Below are positions 37,026 to 46,774 of a stretch of 64,000 nt of DNA, piece by piece. Origin of the DNA: Arenibacter nanhaiticus (GTDB lineage: Bacteria > Bacteroidota > Bacteroidia > Flavobacteriales > Flavobacteriaceae); the NCBI RefSeq assembly GCF_900141935.1, contig NZ_FQYX01000008.1:62001-126000 (forward strand). The letters are read 5' to 3'. The position numbers and the translations under genes were made by a program. Within the stretch, counting starts at the first letter, position 1. Each line of letters starts with the position of its first letter. The notes under the pieces are model-generated. The model ran no database searches, was not told where the DNA came from, and saw only the letters and a program-made list of their open reading frames with translations.

Positions 37026-37566
37026 CTACATCTAGAATGCCCTGTTCTATGAGATACTGTTGTGTGTTTTTTAATTTCTGTAATTCTTGGTCAAGTAGCT
37101 TATCTTCTTGCATAGTTCTTACTAGCTTAATGCCGCCTCCTGTTATTATAAAGGTGTTGTAATCTAGTCTAATTGCATAAAGCCTTAGCCAGCCATCTTT
37201 AATTTTAATACCGTATGCTTTGCATTGTTCATAAGGTTGTAAAAGATTTTTGTCCCTTTCGTGTAACGGTTGAAACATTTGGGATAGGTTGTCCGTAGGG
37301 TCGGTAAAACCTTTTTCTGCTATCTCATACAATTGATCAAATAGTGTGTTGGCATCGTTAATTGTTTTAAGCACAGCTTCATGGACTGTATATTTCGAAT
37401 AAATACCTTTAGAAAGGTCGTTCCTACGTTTAGTAAAAAACTTAAGAAGATATTCAGGGTCATTCCAGATTTCTTCTAGGTATTCAAGTTCATCCACACC
37501 ATCTTTTCGTATCAAAATGGTGCAAATTCCTTGATTTTGCTCTGTAAATGTAGGTAATATTTTCAA
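37003..37566 (-). CDS. HigB/RelE-like toxin
   Basis: The 187-residue protein has a C-terminal half with the RelE-superfamily pattern GWLRLYAIRLDYNTFIITGGGIK, a strand series ending in a lysine-containing loop. Members cleave mRNA on the ribosome. The N-terminal half is an extra helical segment not found in short HigB. It is the first gene of the operon; toxin-before-antitoxin order is normal for the HigBA type. Its promoter region holds an inverted repeat at 37574/37617. Family support is moderate; the catalytic residues cannot be fixed from sequence alone. Confidence 0.6.
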   Translation of the reverse strand: MKILPTFTEQNQGICTILIRKDGVDELEYLEEIWNDPEYLLKFFTKRRNDLSKGIYSKYTVHEAVLKTINDANTLFDQLYEIAEKGFTDPTDNLSQMFQPLHERDKNLLQPYEQCKAYGIKIKDGWLRLYAIRLDYNTFIITGGGIKLVRTMQEDKLLDQELQKLKNTQQYLIEQGILDVDDIEQHS

Positions 37567-37573
37567 TATAGTT

Positions 37574-37624
37574 AACCTATAAGTTTATTTTGTGGTGAAA
37601 TTAACAAAAATAGAGGTATAGGTT
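37574..37624 (-). promoter_or_regulatory. Promoter and operator of the toxin operon
   Basis: AACCTATA (37574-37581) and TATAGGTT (37617-37624) are perfect inverted arms. Between them, on the minus strand, is TATTTTTG (37605-37612), a -7 box. Antitoxin binding to both arms would loop or cover the promoter. Confidence 0.6.
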
Positions 37625-37693
37625 ATCTTTATATATCGTCAGTTATTAACATAACAATCAACATTTCTAACCCAGCCCATCCTCCGCCACATG

Positions 37694-38701
37694 TCAAAAG
37701 GATTCAATTCTATTCGTAGCACTTATTAGTTCATCAACAATATCCTTTTTGAATTTACTAAAAGGCCTTTTGTGATAATTCTTCACATCTATTTCGATAC
37801 CAAAAAGCAAGCGATATTTATCCGATTTAGTTACATCTAATCCATTAAATGTTTTGTGTAAAAGAGTATTCAAATAATTATCGGAATATTTGTAACGCAA
37901 GTCAATCAAATCTTGAAGTTCTTTTTTTGAATGGCCTTTATATAAAAGTTTTGTTTCCAATATATCTATTGTGTTTTGTGCCTTTAAACTTGAATGGTCT
38001 ATACTTTTGCATATAACCTCATATTCGTTAGGTGATTTAGCGAAGTAGCTAAATCGAAAAGAATTTGAAATTTCATTGTCAACATATGGATGAAAGTGGT
38101 TATCTAAACTCAAAGTAGCGGTTGATTTAATTGAGCTATTGCATATACCACAAGAAGGAATCAAATTGTAAAACGATAAAGCTAGTAATGGGTGTTCACT
38201 TTTGGCAAACCAATGATCAAATTGAGGAACCATTGCTTTATTCCCATTAGGTTTTCGCATCACCATTGTGTACTGTCGGTTACAATAAGTGCACGTATGA
38301 ATATTAAGCCATTCAGCCAAACGATAATTTAAGGTATTATAGAAAAAGTCTTCATAACCAGATTTGACAAAAAGCTTTTCACATTCATTCTTGAATTTCT
38401 CTTTAGTGTAACCAAATCTAATGAACATTTGACATAAGATATCTTCCTTAAAAATTAATTCACGTGGCTTTGAACAAATTATAGCATGGATGTTTCTATC
38501 AGTGAATAATCTAACAAAGTTTGGATTCAAATCATTTTTAATCTGAAATTGCCTAGAACAGACCTTACAGCTTGTTTGCCCACAATTATGACCGTCAGGG
38601 TTGGTTTTCGAAGTTTTTCCTTTGAGTTTTATTTTCAACCAACAAATTACTTCTTCACTATAGCGACTTAAAGCTTTCTTCTGTTCTCCTAGGTAAATCA
38701 T
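37694..38701 (-). CDS. HNH endonuclease, Septu PtuB-like
   Basis: The 335-residue protein has an early Cys cluster (C40, C45, C48). The zinc-bound HNH core has CxxC at 137-140, DH at 162-163, N179 and CxxC at 184-187, matching the pattern of DNA-cutting HNH nucleases. The start codon overlaps the ATPase stop as ATGA. ATPase plus HNH is the make-up of Septu (PtuA/PtuB), where the nuclease cuts nucleic acid on ATPase release. A helical extension of about 110 residues follows the core. Exact Septu subtype or relation to retron-linked effectors not determined. Confidence 0.8.
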   Translation of the reverse strand: MIYLGEQKKALSRYSEEVICWLKIKLKGKTSKTNPDGHNCGQTSCKVCSRQFQIKNDLNPNFVRLFTDRNIHAIICSKPRELIFKEDILCQMFIRFGYTKEKFKNECEKLFVKSGYEDFFYNTLNYRLAEWLNIHTCTYCNRQYTMVMRKPNGNKAMVPQFDHWFAKSEHPLLALSFYNLIPSCGICNSSIKSTATLSLDNHFHPYVDNEISNSFRFSYFAKSPNEYEVICKSIDHSSLKAQNTIDILETKLLYKGHSKKELQDLIDLRYKYSDNYLNTLLHKTFNGLDVTKSDKYRLLFGIEIDVKNYHKRPFSKFKKDIVDELISATNRIESF

Positions 38702-40647
38702 GACTTCTCAAAATTAATATCAAGACCATATTGTTGAGCTATATCTAATAAATGCTGTTTTTTCCTTTCTTGGTCCAGTTCATCTTTGAATACTTCAAAG
38801 TACATATCCTCTAACTTGGTACGTAAGATGGGTTCATCAACTAAACTGATTATCCTTTTATGATATTCTTTTTTTTCAATGTTTCGATTTTTCTCTCGAA
38901 GCCAATTAATTGTATTTTGAATTTTGTCTCTCGCGAAGTCACCCATAAGCGAGTCTTCCAGAAAAAAGGATTCCGCTAACAAGTCCGTAAGATTAGCCCC
39001 AAAGGAGTGTTTTGGCCTTTGTGAGTCTGAATCTGATAGTATTGTTCTTGAGGAGCTATTAGATGATTTATCAATATATACTATGTTGGTCGAAGGCAAA
39101 TCACTTAAGGTTAAAGCATCATGAGTTGTAAAAATAATTTGAACCTTAGCTTCTAATCTTTGAAACAATTTAGCTGAAAACTCAATTAATGTTTTAACGA
39201 AATGTCTTTTCCAAATAGGGTGAAAACCTAAATCTGCTTCATCTAATAATAAGAGATACTGCTTGTATTTTCTTTCCGTTGGCATTTCTGATATCACGTT
39301 AATATCAAAATATTCGTGAATCCTACTAAATAGATTTAACATCGCAGTTTCTCCTGAACTTAAATTTCTGGATGATGGCTCGAAATTGATATAGTTTGGA
39401 ATTTGGTTAACCGTTCTATATTCAATATTGTCATTTGAATCGATAATGGCATAATATTTACCTAAACTATTAATCAGTTTACGTTCTAACTCATACAATT
39501 CGTCTACCTTTTCAGTCTCAAGAAATATTGATTTTAGACTCCAATCGAAAAAAAATGATCCTTTTTGATTACTATTATATTCGATATTGTCTATATAATC
39601 AAACAGAAAAGTTAATAGCTTTAACAACTCCTCATCAGGTAAATTTTTATTTTCCCCTTTGGAATAATAATAATAATCTTTAAACCATATTTTAAAAAGA
39701 TCAAATGCTACACTGCTTTTGAGAACTTCGTCTAAATTATTGCTATCTAAGCTCTCAAAATGACCTTCTCTTAGATAGGTGTTTTCAATTTCCATTAACC
39801 TTATTAGGATACAAAAAACATCCATCAAAATGTAATTTTTAAGCATGTTTTTCTGAAGAATGAATTGATCCTTGTCAGTATCTCTCTTCGAATTTCTAAT
39901 GTCATTAGCTTCCATCTTTATCTTTGTATAAAGACCTTTCAAAAAAGGACGAAAATCTGATGGTGTATTCTCGAAATAGACCTCGTACTCGTCGGCATCG
40001 ATTCTATATCTAGTAAATGTTATTCTATGTAGATTGTCATCTGGAAAATCAAAGATTTCCTTTATAGGACTTGCTAGGTCTGACACCTTTAAATTCCTTA
40101 TCCTCTTATAGTTAGCTTGTTTAAGTACTTCTTTTGGGATTACAAATCCAGAAGGTGGGGATAAAAAAGAAAGGGTTTCCAAGTCCTTTCCCAGAATACT
40201 ATCAAAGCTAAGGTCGACCCCACTCAATGTGGGTTTAAAATCTAAAAAAGGACTATAATAAATAGTATTTACATCAACTTCAGTATTTTCAAAAGGAAAA
40301 GGTATTTCCAAGCTTTTATCTGTTCTCATGAAATTATGGAAGACTGCAAGTTCACCGTCTTCGAAAATAATAACGTGATTACTATTATTTCTATTAATGC
40401 TTTCTACTATTTCATACATTAAAGAGGTTTTGCCAACACCATTGGTGCCAACGATTGTAGATACATTTAAGAGTGTGCCGGAATCATCGAAAAAATCCTT
40501 AATGAACCGATTATTAGGCCTTCTCTTGATACTTAATACATTATAGTTTTCGTGAACATCGTAAATATATTTTCCACCAAAATTTAGAACAAAAGGATTT
40601 TCGAATAAATAGTTTTCATTTATATATATTGCTGCTAATTTCATCAA
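38698..40647 (-). CDS. AAA/ABC-type ATPase, Septu PtuA-like
   Basis: The 649-residue protein has Walker A GTNGVGKT at residues 67-74, a signature-like LSSGETAML near 430 and Walker B LLLLDEADLGFHP near 466, with a late switch histidine (TTHDALTL). The order and spacing fit SMC/RecF-type ATPases of the AAA_15/AAA_21 group. No Toprim domain follows, so it is not OLD; the partner nuclease is the HNH gene downstream. The gene is clearly A/T-rich compared with hsdM/hsdR next to it, which suggests a separate origin. Confidence 0.82.
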   Translation of the reverse strand: MMKLAAIYINENYLFENPFVLNFGGKYIYDVHENYNVLSIKRRPNNRFIKDFFDDSGTLLNVSTIVGTNGVGKTSLMYEIVESINRNNSNHVIIFEDGELAVFHNFMRTDKSLEIPFPFENTEVDVNTIYYSPFLDFKPTLSGVDLSFDSILGKDLETLSFLSPPSGFVIPKEVLKQANYKRIRNLKVSDLASPIKEIFDFPDDNLHRITFTRYRIDADEYEVYFENTPSDFRPFLKGLYTKIKMEANDIRNSKRDTDKDQFILQKNMLKNYILMDVFCILIRLMEIENTYLREGHFESLDSNNLDEVLKSSVAFDLFKIWFKDYYYYSKGENKNLPDEELLKLLTFLFDYIDNIEYNSNQKGSFFFDWSLKSIFLETEKVDELYELERKLINSLGKYYAIIDSNDNIEYRTVNQIPNYINFEPSSRNLSSGETAMLNLFSRIHEYFDINVISEMPTERKYKQYLLLLDEADLGFHPIWKRHFVKTLIEFSAKLFQRLEAKVQIIFTTHDALTLSDLPSTNIVYIDKSSNSSSRTILSDSDSQRPKHSFGANLTDLLAESFFLEDSLMGDFARDKIQNTINWLREKNRNIEKKEYHKRIISLVDEPILRTKLEDMYFEVFKDELDQERKKQHLLDIAQQYGLDINFEKS

Positions 40648-40709
40648 TATTTTTTTACATTATTTGCCAAATCTAGGTGCCCTAAATTGCTATTTTTATA
40701 GTGTTTTAG

Positions 40710-42035
40710 TTACTTAACTTTACTTAATTTCTTCAACCCCTCAATCTCCCTCAACAACTCCCTAGCATCCCCATCACTTTCCAATTGCTCCACCAACTCC
40801 CCTTTAAAAGCTTTATGTAATATAGCTTGTGGCAATGTATCTATTTTAGCTTTTAAGGATTTGTATTGTTGTTCTATGGCATCTGCTTTAGCTAAGAGAT
40901 TTTCGACCAAAATCACTATTTTAGACTGCTCTTCGATTGGTGGCATATAGAGCATCATCTTTTTTAAATCTTTATAGTAAAGAGTTTTAACAGTGGTACC
41001 TTTCCCTTTATGAACTAAGTAACTACTTGATGACATGAAGGCATACATTAGATACAGGTTATTTAGTTTTTCGCCGCAAATCCAGTTCGCAAAATGTTGA
41101 GTTGTGGCCATCTCACTTCCCATAATTGTGGTGTATCCAACTGAAATATCCCTAGAAAAACATACAGTTCCTTTCGGTAGTAAACGTGCGCTTGAATTCT
41201 CTATTCCCAAAGCTGTTGGCTTAAATTTAGTATCAATAATTATTTTACCATGTGCAGCCCTAATATCTTGTAAACTAATCCAAGGAATATCTCCATTTTC
41301 CCAGTATTCTGGAACACTTTTTCTAGGAGTATGTCCAGATTCTAATTTTGCAATTTCATTTAGATTAATCCATTTCCAACTTATAATCGAATTTTCGGAA
41401 GTTTCTCCAATCATTATTGGTGATTCTACTTTGACAGTAGAACTTCCGCGCCACTCCTCCGTCAACTTCCCCGTCACCGCCTGCGTCAATACCTGCTGTC
41501 TAAAATCCTTTAATAATTCAGGAATACGCTCCATGCTTTTTTTCATGGTTGCAATTTGGGCCATTAGCGTATCGACTTTAGCCACAATACGGTCTTGTTC
41601 GAGGCGGGGTGGGAGGGGTAATGGGATTGATTTTAAATTTCTTTGATTCAATTTTAACCTAGTCGTACCACCAACATAACCTTCATAATTAAACTGGTTG
41701 AGAAAGTGTAAAAGGAACTTGTTGGATGTAATAAACGTTTTTGCTCTAAGAACATGGGCATGATTATTCACCCATGACTTTCCATTAATGAGATAGGCGA
41801 CATCTTTTCCTTTATCAAAAAACGGAGCGCCATCTTCACCAAGAAGAACTAATTCCTCGTCGAAAATATAATCATCAATATTTCCAGCAATTCCTGTAGC
41901 TCCGTAGTATGGAATTTTACCTTGCCTTTTAGCTCTTTCCTTTGCGTTAATTGGCTTCCGAATATTATCTAAAATATCAATACACGTTTCAATATCAGAA
42001 ATAATCCAGTTTATTGGTAATTTTGTTTTCCTCAT
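40710..42035 (-). CDS. hsdS: Type I restriction specificity subunit HsdS
   Basis: The 441-residue protein has two target-recognition domains in tandem, each followed by a conserved helix. The first helix segment has LPPRLEQDRIVAKVDTLMAQI; the second has PPIEEQSKIVILVENLLAKADAIEQQ. The protein ends with the coiled-coil pairing segment. It recognises the bipartite DNA target together with two HsdM. The ATG overlaps the hsdM stop by one base (TAATG). The two recognition domains look unlike each other, as usual. Confidence 0.93.
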   Translation of the reverse strand: MRKTKLPINWIISDIETCIDILDNIRKPINAKERAKRQGKIPYYGATGIAGNIDDYIFDEELVLLGEDGAPFFDKGKDVAYLINGKSWVNNHAHVLRAKTFITSNKFLLHFLNQFNYEGYVGGTTRLKLNQRNLKSIPLPLPPRLEQDRIVAKVDTLMAQIATMKKSMERIPELLKDFRQQVLTQAVTGKLTEEWRGSSTVKVESPIMIGETSENSIISWKWINLNEIAKLESGHTPRKSVPEYWENGDIPWISLQDIRAAHGKIIIDTKFKPTALGIENSSARLLPKGTVCFSRDISVGYTTIMGSEMATTQHFANWICGEKLNNLYLMYAFMSSSSYLVHKGKGTTVKTLYYKDLKKMMLYMPPIEEQSKIVILVENLLAKADAIEQQYKSLKAKIDTLPQAILHKAFKGELVEQLESDGDARELLREIEGLKKLSKVK

Positions 42036-43495
42036 TATCCCAACTCTTTTATCATCGCCTGCAACTGCTGGGTAATGGTTTCTAATTCTGTTAAAGCTTC
42101 TTTTGCAATATCAATGGGCTCGCTCAGATCGTCTCCGTTGCTGACACTATCATCCGCAATTAGACCTAAATCAAGTGAATCGCTTTTCCTTGCAATAGTT
42201 TCCCTGTCAATATATTGCCAACGTTCATTAACTATCTTTTTTCGAGCCGTCTCGTCAATAGTGCCATCAAATTCTTTAGCCAAAGTTTCGGGCTTGACTC
42301 CTCCCGTATAGGCCTCAATAAAATCAGTAAAGGCAGCACGGGTAAAGGGGGTACGCTTGCCATAACTGGGTACGTTGGTTCGCATATCATAAAACCACAC
42401 TCCCTTAGTATTTTTGGTTTCTGTAGTGCCTCTGGTAAAAAACAGAACATTGGTTTTTACCCCAGCGGCATAGAATATACCGGTAGGAAGCCTTAGAATA
42501 GTATGGACATTACATTTGTCCATCAAGTCACGCCGGATCTTTTGTCCGTCGCCATCTTCAAAAAGCACGTTGTCTGGCAATACTACCGCAGCCCTTGCCT
42601 TTCCGTCCTTCTTTAAACTTCTATATATATGCTGTAAAAAGTTTAGCTGTTTGTTACTGGTAGGGTAAGTGAAGTCGTCCCTGGTTGGGCGTTCTCCTCC
42701 TTTTTTGGTCCCAAAAGGCGGATTGGCCAATACACCGTCAAAGCCATTGAGACCTTTGCCCATTTCAGTGAGGGTATCCCCTAGAATAATCTCACTCTCC
42801 ATACCGTGTAAACGGGCATTCATCAGCGCCAAACGGTGGGCATCCCCTACCAATTCTACCCCGCTAAAGGCCTTTTCTACCTGGAATTTTCGATCCTTTT
42901 CACTTAAATCGAAATAGTTGTCGTACTTGGTGCGTAAATGTTCATCGGCTGAAATCATAAAGCCGAAGGTACCTGCTGCGGGATCGTTCCAACGTTCTCC
43001 TAGTTTTGGAGACATAAGCTCTACCATTATGTTGATCAAAGGCCTGGGCGTAAAGTATTGTCCGGCACCACTTTTCTTTTCGCCGGCATTCTTTTCCAAT
43101 AGGCTTTCATAGATATCGCCCATGACATCACGGTCCGTCTCCTCATACCAATCCAGGTCATCAATGGCCTGCACCAAGGTGTTGAAGTTTACGGGTTTGC
43201 GTAGACTGGTGGAAGCGTTGGCATAGATTTCCTTAATGCTAGCGCTCGTGGTTTCATTACTTACTTCTGCCAAGAAGCTACGATACCGTTGAAAGGATTC
43301 GGTGTTATCTGTTTCCTCTACAAAGGAACGCCATCTATAATGTTCCGGAATATGTTGCTCAAAATCTCTTACCTCACTTAGTTTAAGGAAAAGGATATAG
43401 GTCAGTTCGTTTAAATACTGGTGATAGGTAACCCCATCATCTCGCAATACATTACAAAGGTTCCAAAGTTTATTTGCTATTTCGTCTGCACTCAT
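42035..43495 (-). CDS. hsdM: Type I restriction-modification methylase HsdM
   Basis: The 486-residue N6-adenine methylase has an HsdM N-terminal helical domain (KLWNLCNVLRDDGVTYHQY), the SAM motif DPAAGTFGFMI (about 165-175) and the catalytic NPPF in VLANPPFGTKKGG near 257. It methylates the target recognised by HsdS. The hsdR gene lies 21 bp upstream in the operon. All motifs are intact, so the module should be functional. Confidence 0.95.
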   Translation of the reverse strand: MSADEIANKLWNLCNVLRDDGVTYHQYLNELTYILFLKLSEVRDFEQHIPEHYRWRSFVEETDNTESFQRYRSFLAEVSNETTSASIKEIYANASTSLRKPVNFNTLVQAIDDLDWYEETDRDVMGDIYESLLEKNAGEKKSGAGQYFTPRPLINIMVELMSPKLGERWNDPAAGTFGFMISADEHLRTKYDNYFDLSEKDRKFQVEKAFSGVELVGDAHRLALMNARLHGMESEIILGDTLTEMGKGLNGFDGVLANPPFGTKKGGERPTRDDFTYPTSNKQLNFLQHIYRSLKKDGKARAAVVLPDNVLFEDGDGQKIRRDLMDKCNVHTILRLPTGIFYAAGVKTNVLFFTRGTTETKNTKGVWFYDMRTNVPSYGKRTPFTRAAFTDFIEAYTGGVKPETLAKEFDGTIDETARKKIVNERWQYIDRETIARKSDSLDLGLIADDSVSNGDDLSEPIDIAKEALTELETITQQLQAMIKELG

Positions 43496-43516
43496 ATTTG
43501 GTTTACATTTCTTTTG

Positions 43517-46500
43517 TTAGGCAACATATAAATTCTCATTGATGGTCTTTAACACATCATCCAACTGTTGCTCAAATTGTTTATTTATTCTGTTGTAACC
43601 GCCTTCACTTTTAAAGGGCTCTTTGTCTAGATCATCCTTGGTCAATATGGTTTCGGCCAAAAGTTGTTTTTGAAAACGGTCCAACCACTTTTGTTGAATT
43701 TTGTTCCATGGTTTCATGGTGTTTACTTTGTCAAAAGCACGGTTTACGCGATTTTCATGGCTCACCAAATCGATATCCAACGCCAAGGTGCGAATGTAAG
43801 CAATTATATCTGCCGCTATGTCTTGATTTTTTACATCTCGCCATGCGGCATTAAGGGTTTTAGCGTTGTAACCTTCCTGATCTAATAATAACCGTAATTC
43901 TTTAAGTGATTGTCTATCGAGAGTACTGGGGCTAGAAACGATCACCTTTAGGGCGGCTATTTTGTTCTGATTTTCCTTAAGGAAATTCTTGAAGTTCTCA
44001 ATGTAATCTTCAGGTTTTTTGGCATTCCCATAATCTCTTTCTGTTGCCAAATATTCATCGGCATGGTCCGAGACTAATTGATGCTTTGGCCTATATACTT
44101 TCTTATCTAGGTAGTTCCATAGCCCCTTAAATTCTTTTATGATCGCTTTTACTTCTTCTGCGCTGGCATTTTTAATAGTTTGTATTACTTCTTTGGGCTC
44201 TTTACCACCGGCCATATAGATAAATTCCTCAAGACTGTCTTCTTCAATTTTTTTTCGCTTCCGTTGTAATTTTGCAATCAATTGTTCCCCTTGGGTTTTT
44301 ATACGTTCGTCAGAGGAGATGTCATCCAGTTCATTTACCAATTGGGTGAAAGTTGTTTTAGGATTGCTGACAGGTTTCATCTGGGTGTAGTCTTGCAAGG
44401 CCTCATGTACTCGGACCGCATCAAATATTTTAAATTCCTCTTTGTCAATTTCTGGGCACAAACGGGTTGCACGCCCAATCATTTGTTCATATAAAATTCG
44501 GCTCCCAACACGTCGTAAAAAAACTAGATTACAAATTTTGGGAACATCAATACCAGTGGTCAATAGATCTACCGTGACTGCAATGTTGGGATACTTCTCG
44601 TTTTTATATTCTTTGGTTAATTGTTCGGGGTCATAGGCTGCACCAGTAATTTTTTGAATGGCCTTTTGAGGTACATCCAAACCAATGTTGTAAAACTCTT
44701 CAAATAGCATGTCTACAATCATATCGGCATGTGAATCACGGACCGCAAATATTAAAGTTTTTTCCTCGCTATCCGGGTCTAGGTGTTTCACAAGTTGTTG
44801 TATTACCTTTCGGTTGAACTCTGGGGTGATCACCAACTTATTAAACTGTTCTATCTCAATCAAAAGATCGTCTTCTAATTCCGCCAGTTCCTCAATTTTA
44901 TTGGTTTCTGGATTAAACACCTTGGGACGCTCCCCTTTTTTCCATAAGATGCCTTCCTCACTTAATCGTGTTTTAATACGATAAGGAGGCTCATGGTCCG
45001 AAAGGAATCCGTCAATAACTGCTTGCCGATAAGAATAGGAGAACACTGGTTTGCCAAATATCTCGGTAGTATGCAAGGCGGGCGTAGCCGTAAGACCAAT
45101 AATGTATGCATTAAAATATTCGATAACCTTTTTATATTGACTTACATAATCATCCTGATTTTTAAATTCCAAATCCTCTTCATCCAATTCCTTATCTAGA
45201 TTGTATCCACGATGGGCCTCATCAATAATGATACAGTCATAGGTGTCTATAGAAAGACCTTTATTCTCACCATAGAATAATCGCTTGACCATACTTTGTA
45301 CGGTAGCAAAATGCAAACGGGTCTCGGAGTCAGGAATAAGCGTTTTTACATACTCCATTTGGTAAACTTCGGAAAAGGTATTGATACCTTCTACCTTATT
45401 ATCCTGATAACTACCAAAAGCCTGTAGTGCAAGAAGTTTTCTATCCGTAAGAAATAGTATTCTCTTAAATCTATTCGATTTTATGAGTCGGTAGGAAAGC
45501 CCAATAACGGTCCTAGTCTTTCCTGTTCCTGTGGCCATTACCAATAAAGAACGATTATTATCGAAATTGGTGGTTATGTTTTTTTCTACATTTTTGATAG
45601 CTTCTATCTGGTAATCCCTTAGGCCAAGAACATTACTATCTTGTAAATAGTCATAATCACTTTTTTCGAGCTTTTCATTTTCTGCTTCTATATCACGCTC
45701 GTAGAGGTCCACCAATCCTTTGGGAGAGAACCAACCTCTAAGAGGTTTAGCGTGACTTCGCTCCTTTCGTATATCTAAGAACCAAATACCACTTTTTGTT
45801 TTTATTTGCTCTAGGAAGTCACGGCCGTTGGTAGAGAATAAAAAGGGTACTTTATAACCTGACCACTCTCCTAGGGTTCCAAAATCCTCCGTTTCAACTA
45901 TACGTTTAGCATAGATATTGGATTGTCTTAAGTCGGTAGAAATATCGTTGGCGTATTTTTTGGCTTCAATAATTCCGTATAGGGTTGTGCCTATAAATAA
46001 GGCATAGTCTGCCCATTTACCATCGCAGGGCCATTCGGCAATGGCCATATTTCTTCCTTTTTGGGGTAGTGTTTTGTTCTTTTTATAGTTTAATGCGAGT
46101 GTATCGCACTCCCAACCTGCTTCCTTTAGTTTTGGATCGATTAGGGTAAGACGAGTGTCCTCTTCGGTAAGGTCAAGATTCCGTGCTCTATTGTCACTTC
46201 GTTTCTTTCTGGATGCTACTTCCTCTTTACTGCTGTTTAAAGCTGCAATCTTGTTTTTATAATCGGTCAGTTCCTGAGAGAGTTTTTCGAGCTTTTCAGA
46301 AAGAGCATCCGATGCCGTATCTTGCTTTTCGGGAAGGATATAGGAAGAATTTTCAATATAGTCTTGCTCGTAGGTTTCATAAAACCATTTCGCTAACTGA
46401 AAGCATTTTTTAAGTATAAAGTGGGCTTCCTGAAAAGAGCCTATCCCATCGTGGCTAGCCTTATTGCCCGACTTCCTTATGGTATGTAGAATACTTGAAA

Positions 46501-46774
46501 TAATATCCGGGGCGACATTTGCATTGGATAATCGATAAATCCTCTCATTCTGGGAACCTAAAAACTCACCTAACGCTTCAAATTCCCATACCAGTTGACT
46601 GAGTTTTTCTGAAAATAATCGAGACTTGGTCAATGACGAACTTGGATCAATATATATCAGTTTTTCCGAAAGTTCACTTATTGCAAATAAGTTGGGATAA
46701 TTTTCTTCTAGAAAGTAAAAATTAGATTGCATTCTTGGCTGGTTGTTTACTATGTTGTAGGTAATGTATGGCAA
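43517..46774 (-). CDS. hsdR: Type I restriction endonuclease HsdR
   Basis: The 1085-residue motor/nuclease subunit resembles EcoEI-type HsdR. An N-terminal helical region (DUF4145-like) comes first. A PD-(D/E)xK nuclease follows near 250-290 (ADYALFIG, GIIEAKKYA). Then come helicase motifs MATGTGKTRT (about 413) and IIDEAHRGY (about 520), motif VI-like GRATRLCPEI, and a C-terminal HsdM-contact region. The protein translocates unmodified DNA and cuts it. The gene order R-M-S is on one minus-strand transcript. The front of the operon is the 619-bp region before mobC. Confidence 0.95.
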   Translation of the reverse strand: MPYITYNIVNNQPRMQSNFYFLEENYPNLFAISELSEKLIYIDPSSSLTKSRLFSEKLSQLVWEFEALGEFLGSQNERIYRLSNANVAPDIISSILHTIRKSGNKASHDGIGSFQEAHFILKKCFQLAKWFYETYEQDYIENSSYILPEKQDTASDALSEKLEKLSQELTDYKNKIAALNSSKEEVASRKKRSDNRARNLDLTEEDTRLTLIDPKLKEAGWECDTLALNYKKNKTLPQKGRNMAIAEWPCDGKWADYALFIGTTLYGIIEAKKYANDISTDLRQSNIYAKRIVETEDFGTLGEWSGYKVPFLFSTNGRDFLEQIKTKSGIWFLDIRKERSHAKPLRGWFSPKGLVDLYERDIEAENEKLEKSDYDYLQDSNVLGLRDYQIEAIKNVEKNITTNFDNNRSLLVMATGTGKTRTVIGLSYRLIKSNRFKRILFLTDRKLLALQAFGSYQDNKVEGINTFSEVYQMEYVKTLIPDSETRLHFATVQSMVKRLFYGENKGLSIDTYDCIIIDEAHRGYNLDKELDEEDLEFKNQDDYVSQYKKVIEYFNAYIIGLTATPALHTTEIFGKPVFSYSYRQAVIDGFLSDHEPPYRIKTRLSEEGILWKKGERPKVFNPETNKIEELAELEDDLLIEIEQFNKLVITPEFNRKVIQQLVKHLDPDSEEKTLIFAVRDSHADMIVDMLFEEFYNIGLDVPQKAIQKITGAAYDPEQLTKEYKNEKYPNIAVTVDLLTTGIDVPKICNLVFLRRVGSRILYEQMIGRATRLCPEIDKEEFKIFDAVRVHEALQDYTQMKPVSNPKTTFTQLVNELDDISSDERIKTQGEQLIAKLQRKRKKIEEDSLEEFIYMAGGKEPKEVIQTIKNASAEEVKAIIKEFKGLWNYLDKKVYRPKHQLVSDHADEYLATERDYGNAKKPEDYIENFKNFLKENQNKIAALKVIVSSPSTLDRQSLKELRLLLDQEGYNAKTLNAAWRDVKNQDIAADIIAYIRTLALDIDLVSHENRVNRAFDKVNTMKPWNKIQQKWLDRFQKQLLAETILTKDDLDKEPFKSEGGYNRINKQFEQQLDDVLKTINENLYVA

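Noticed and set aside
38698..40647. OLD-family nuclease or retron effector
   Set aside because: No Toprim domain in the ATPase, and no reverse transcriptase or msr-msd-like RNA near the pair; a Septu-like assignment is simpler.
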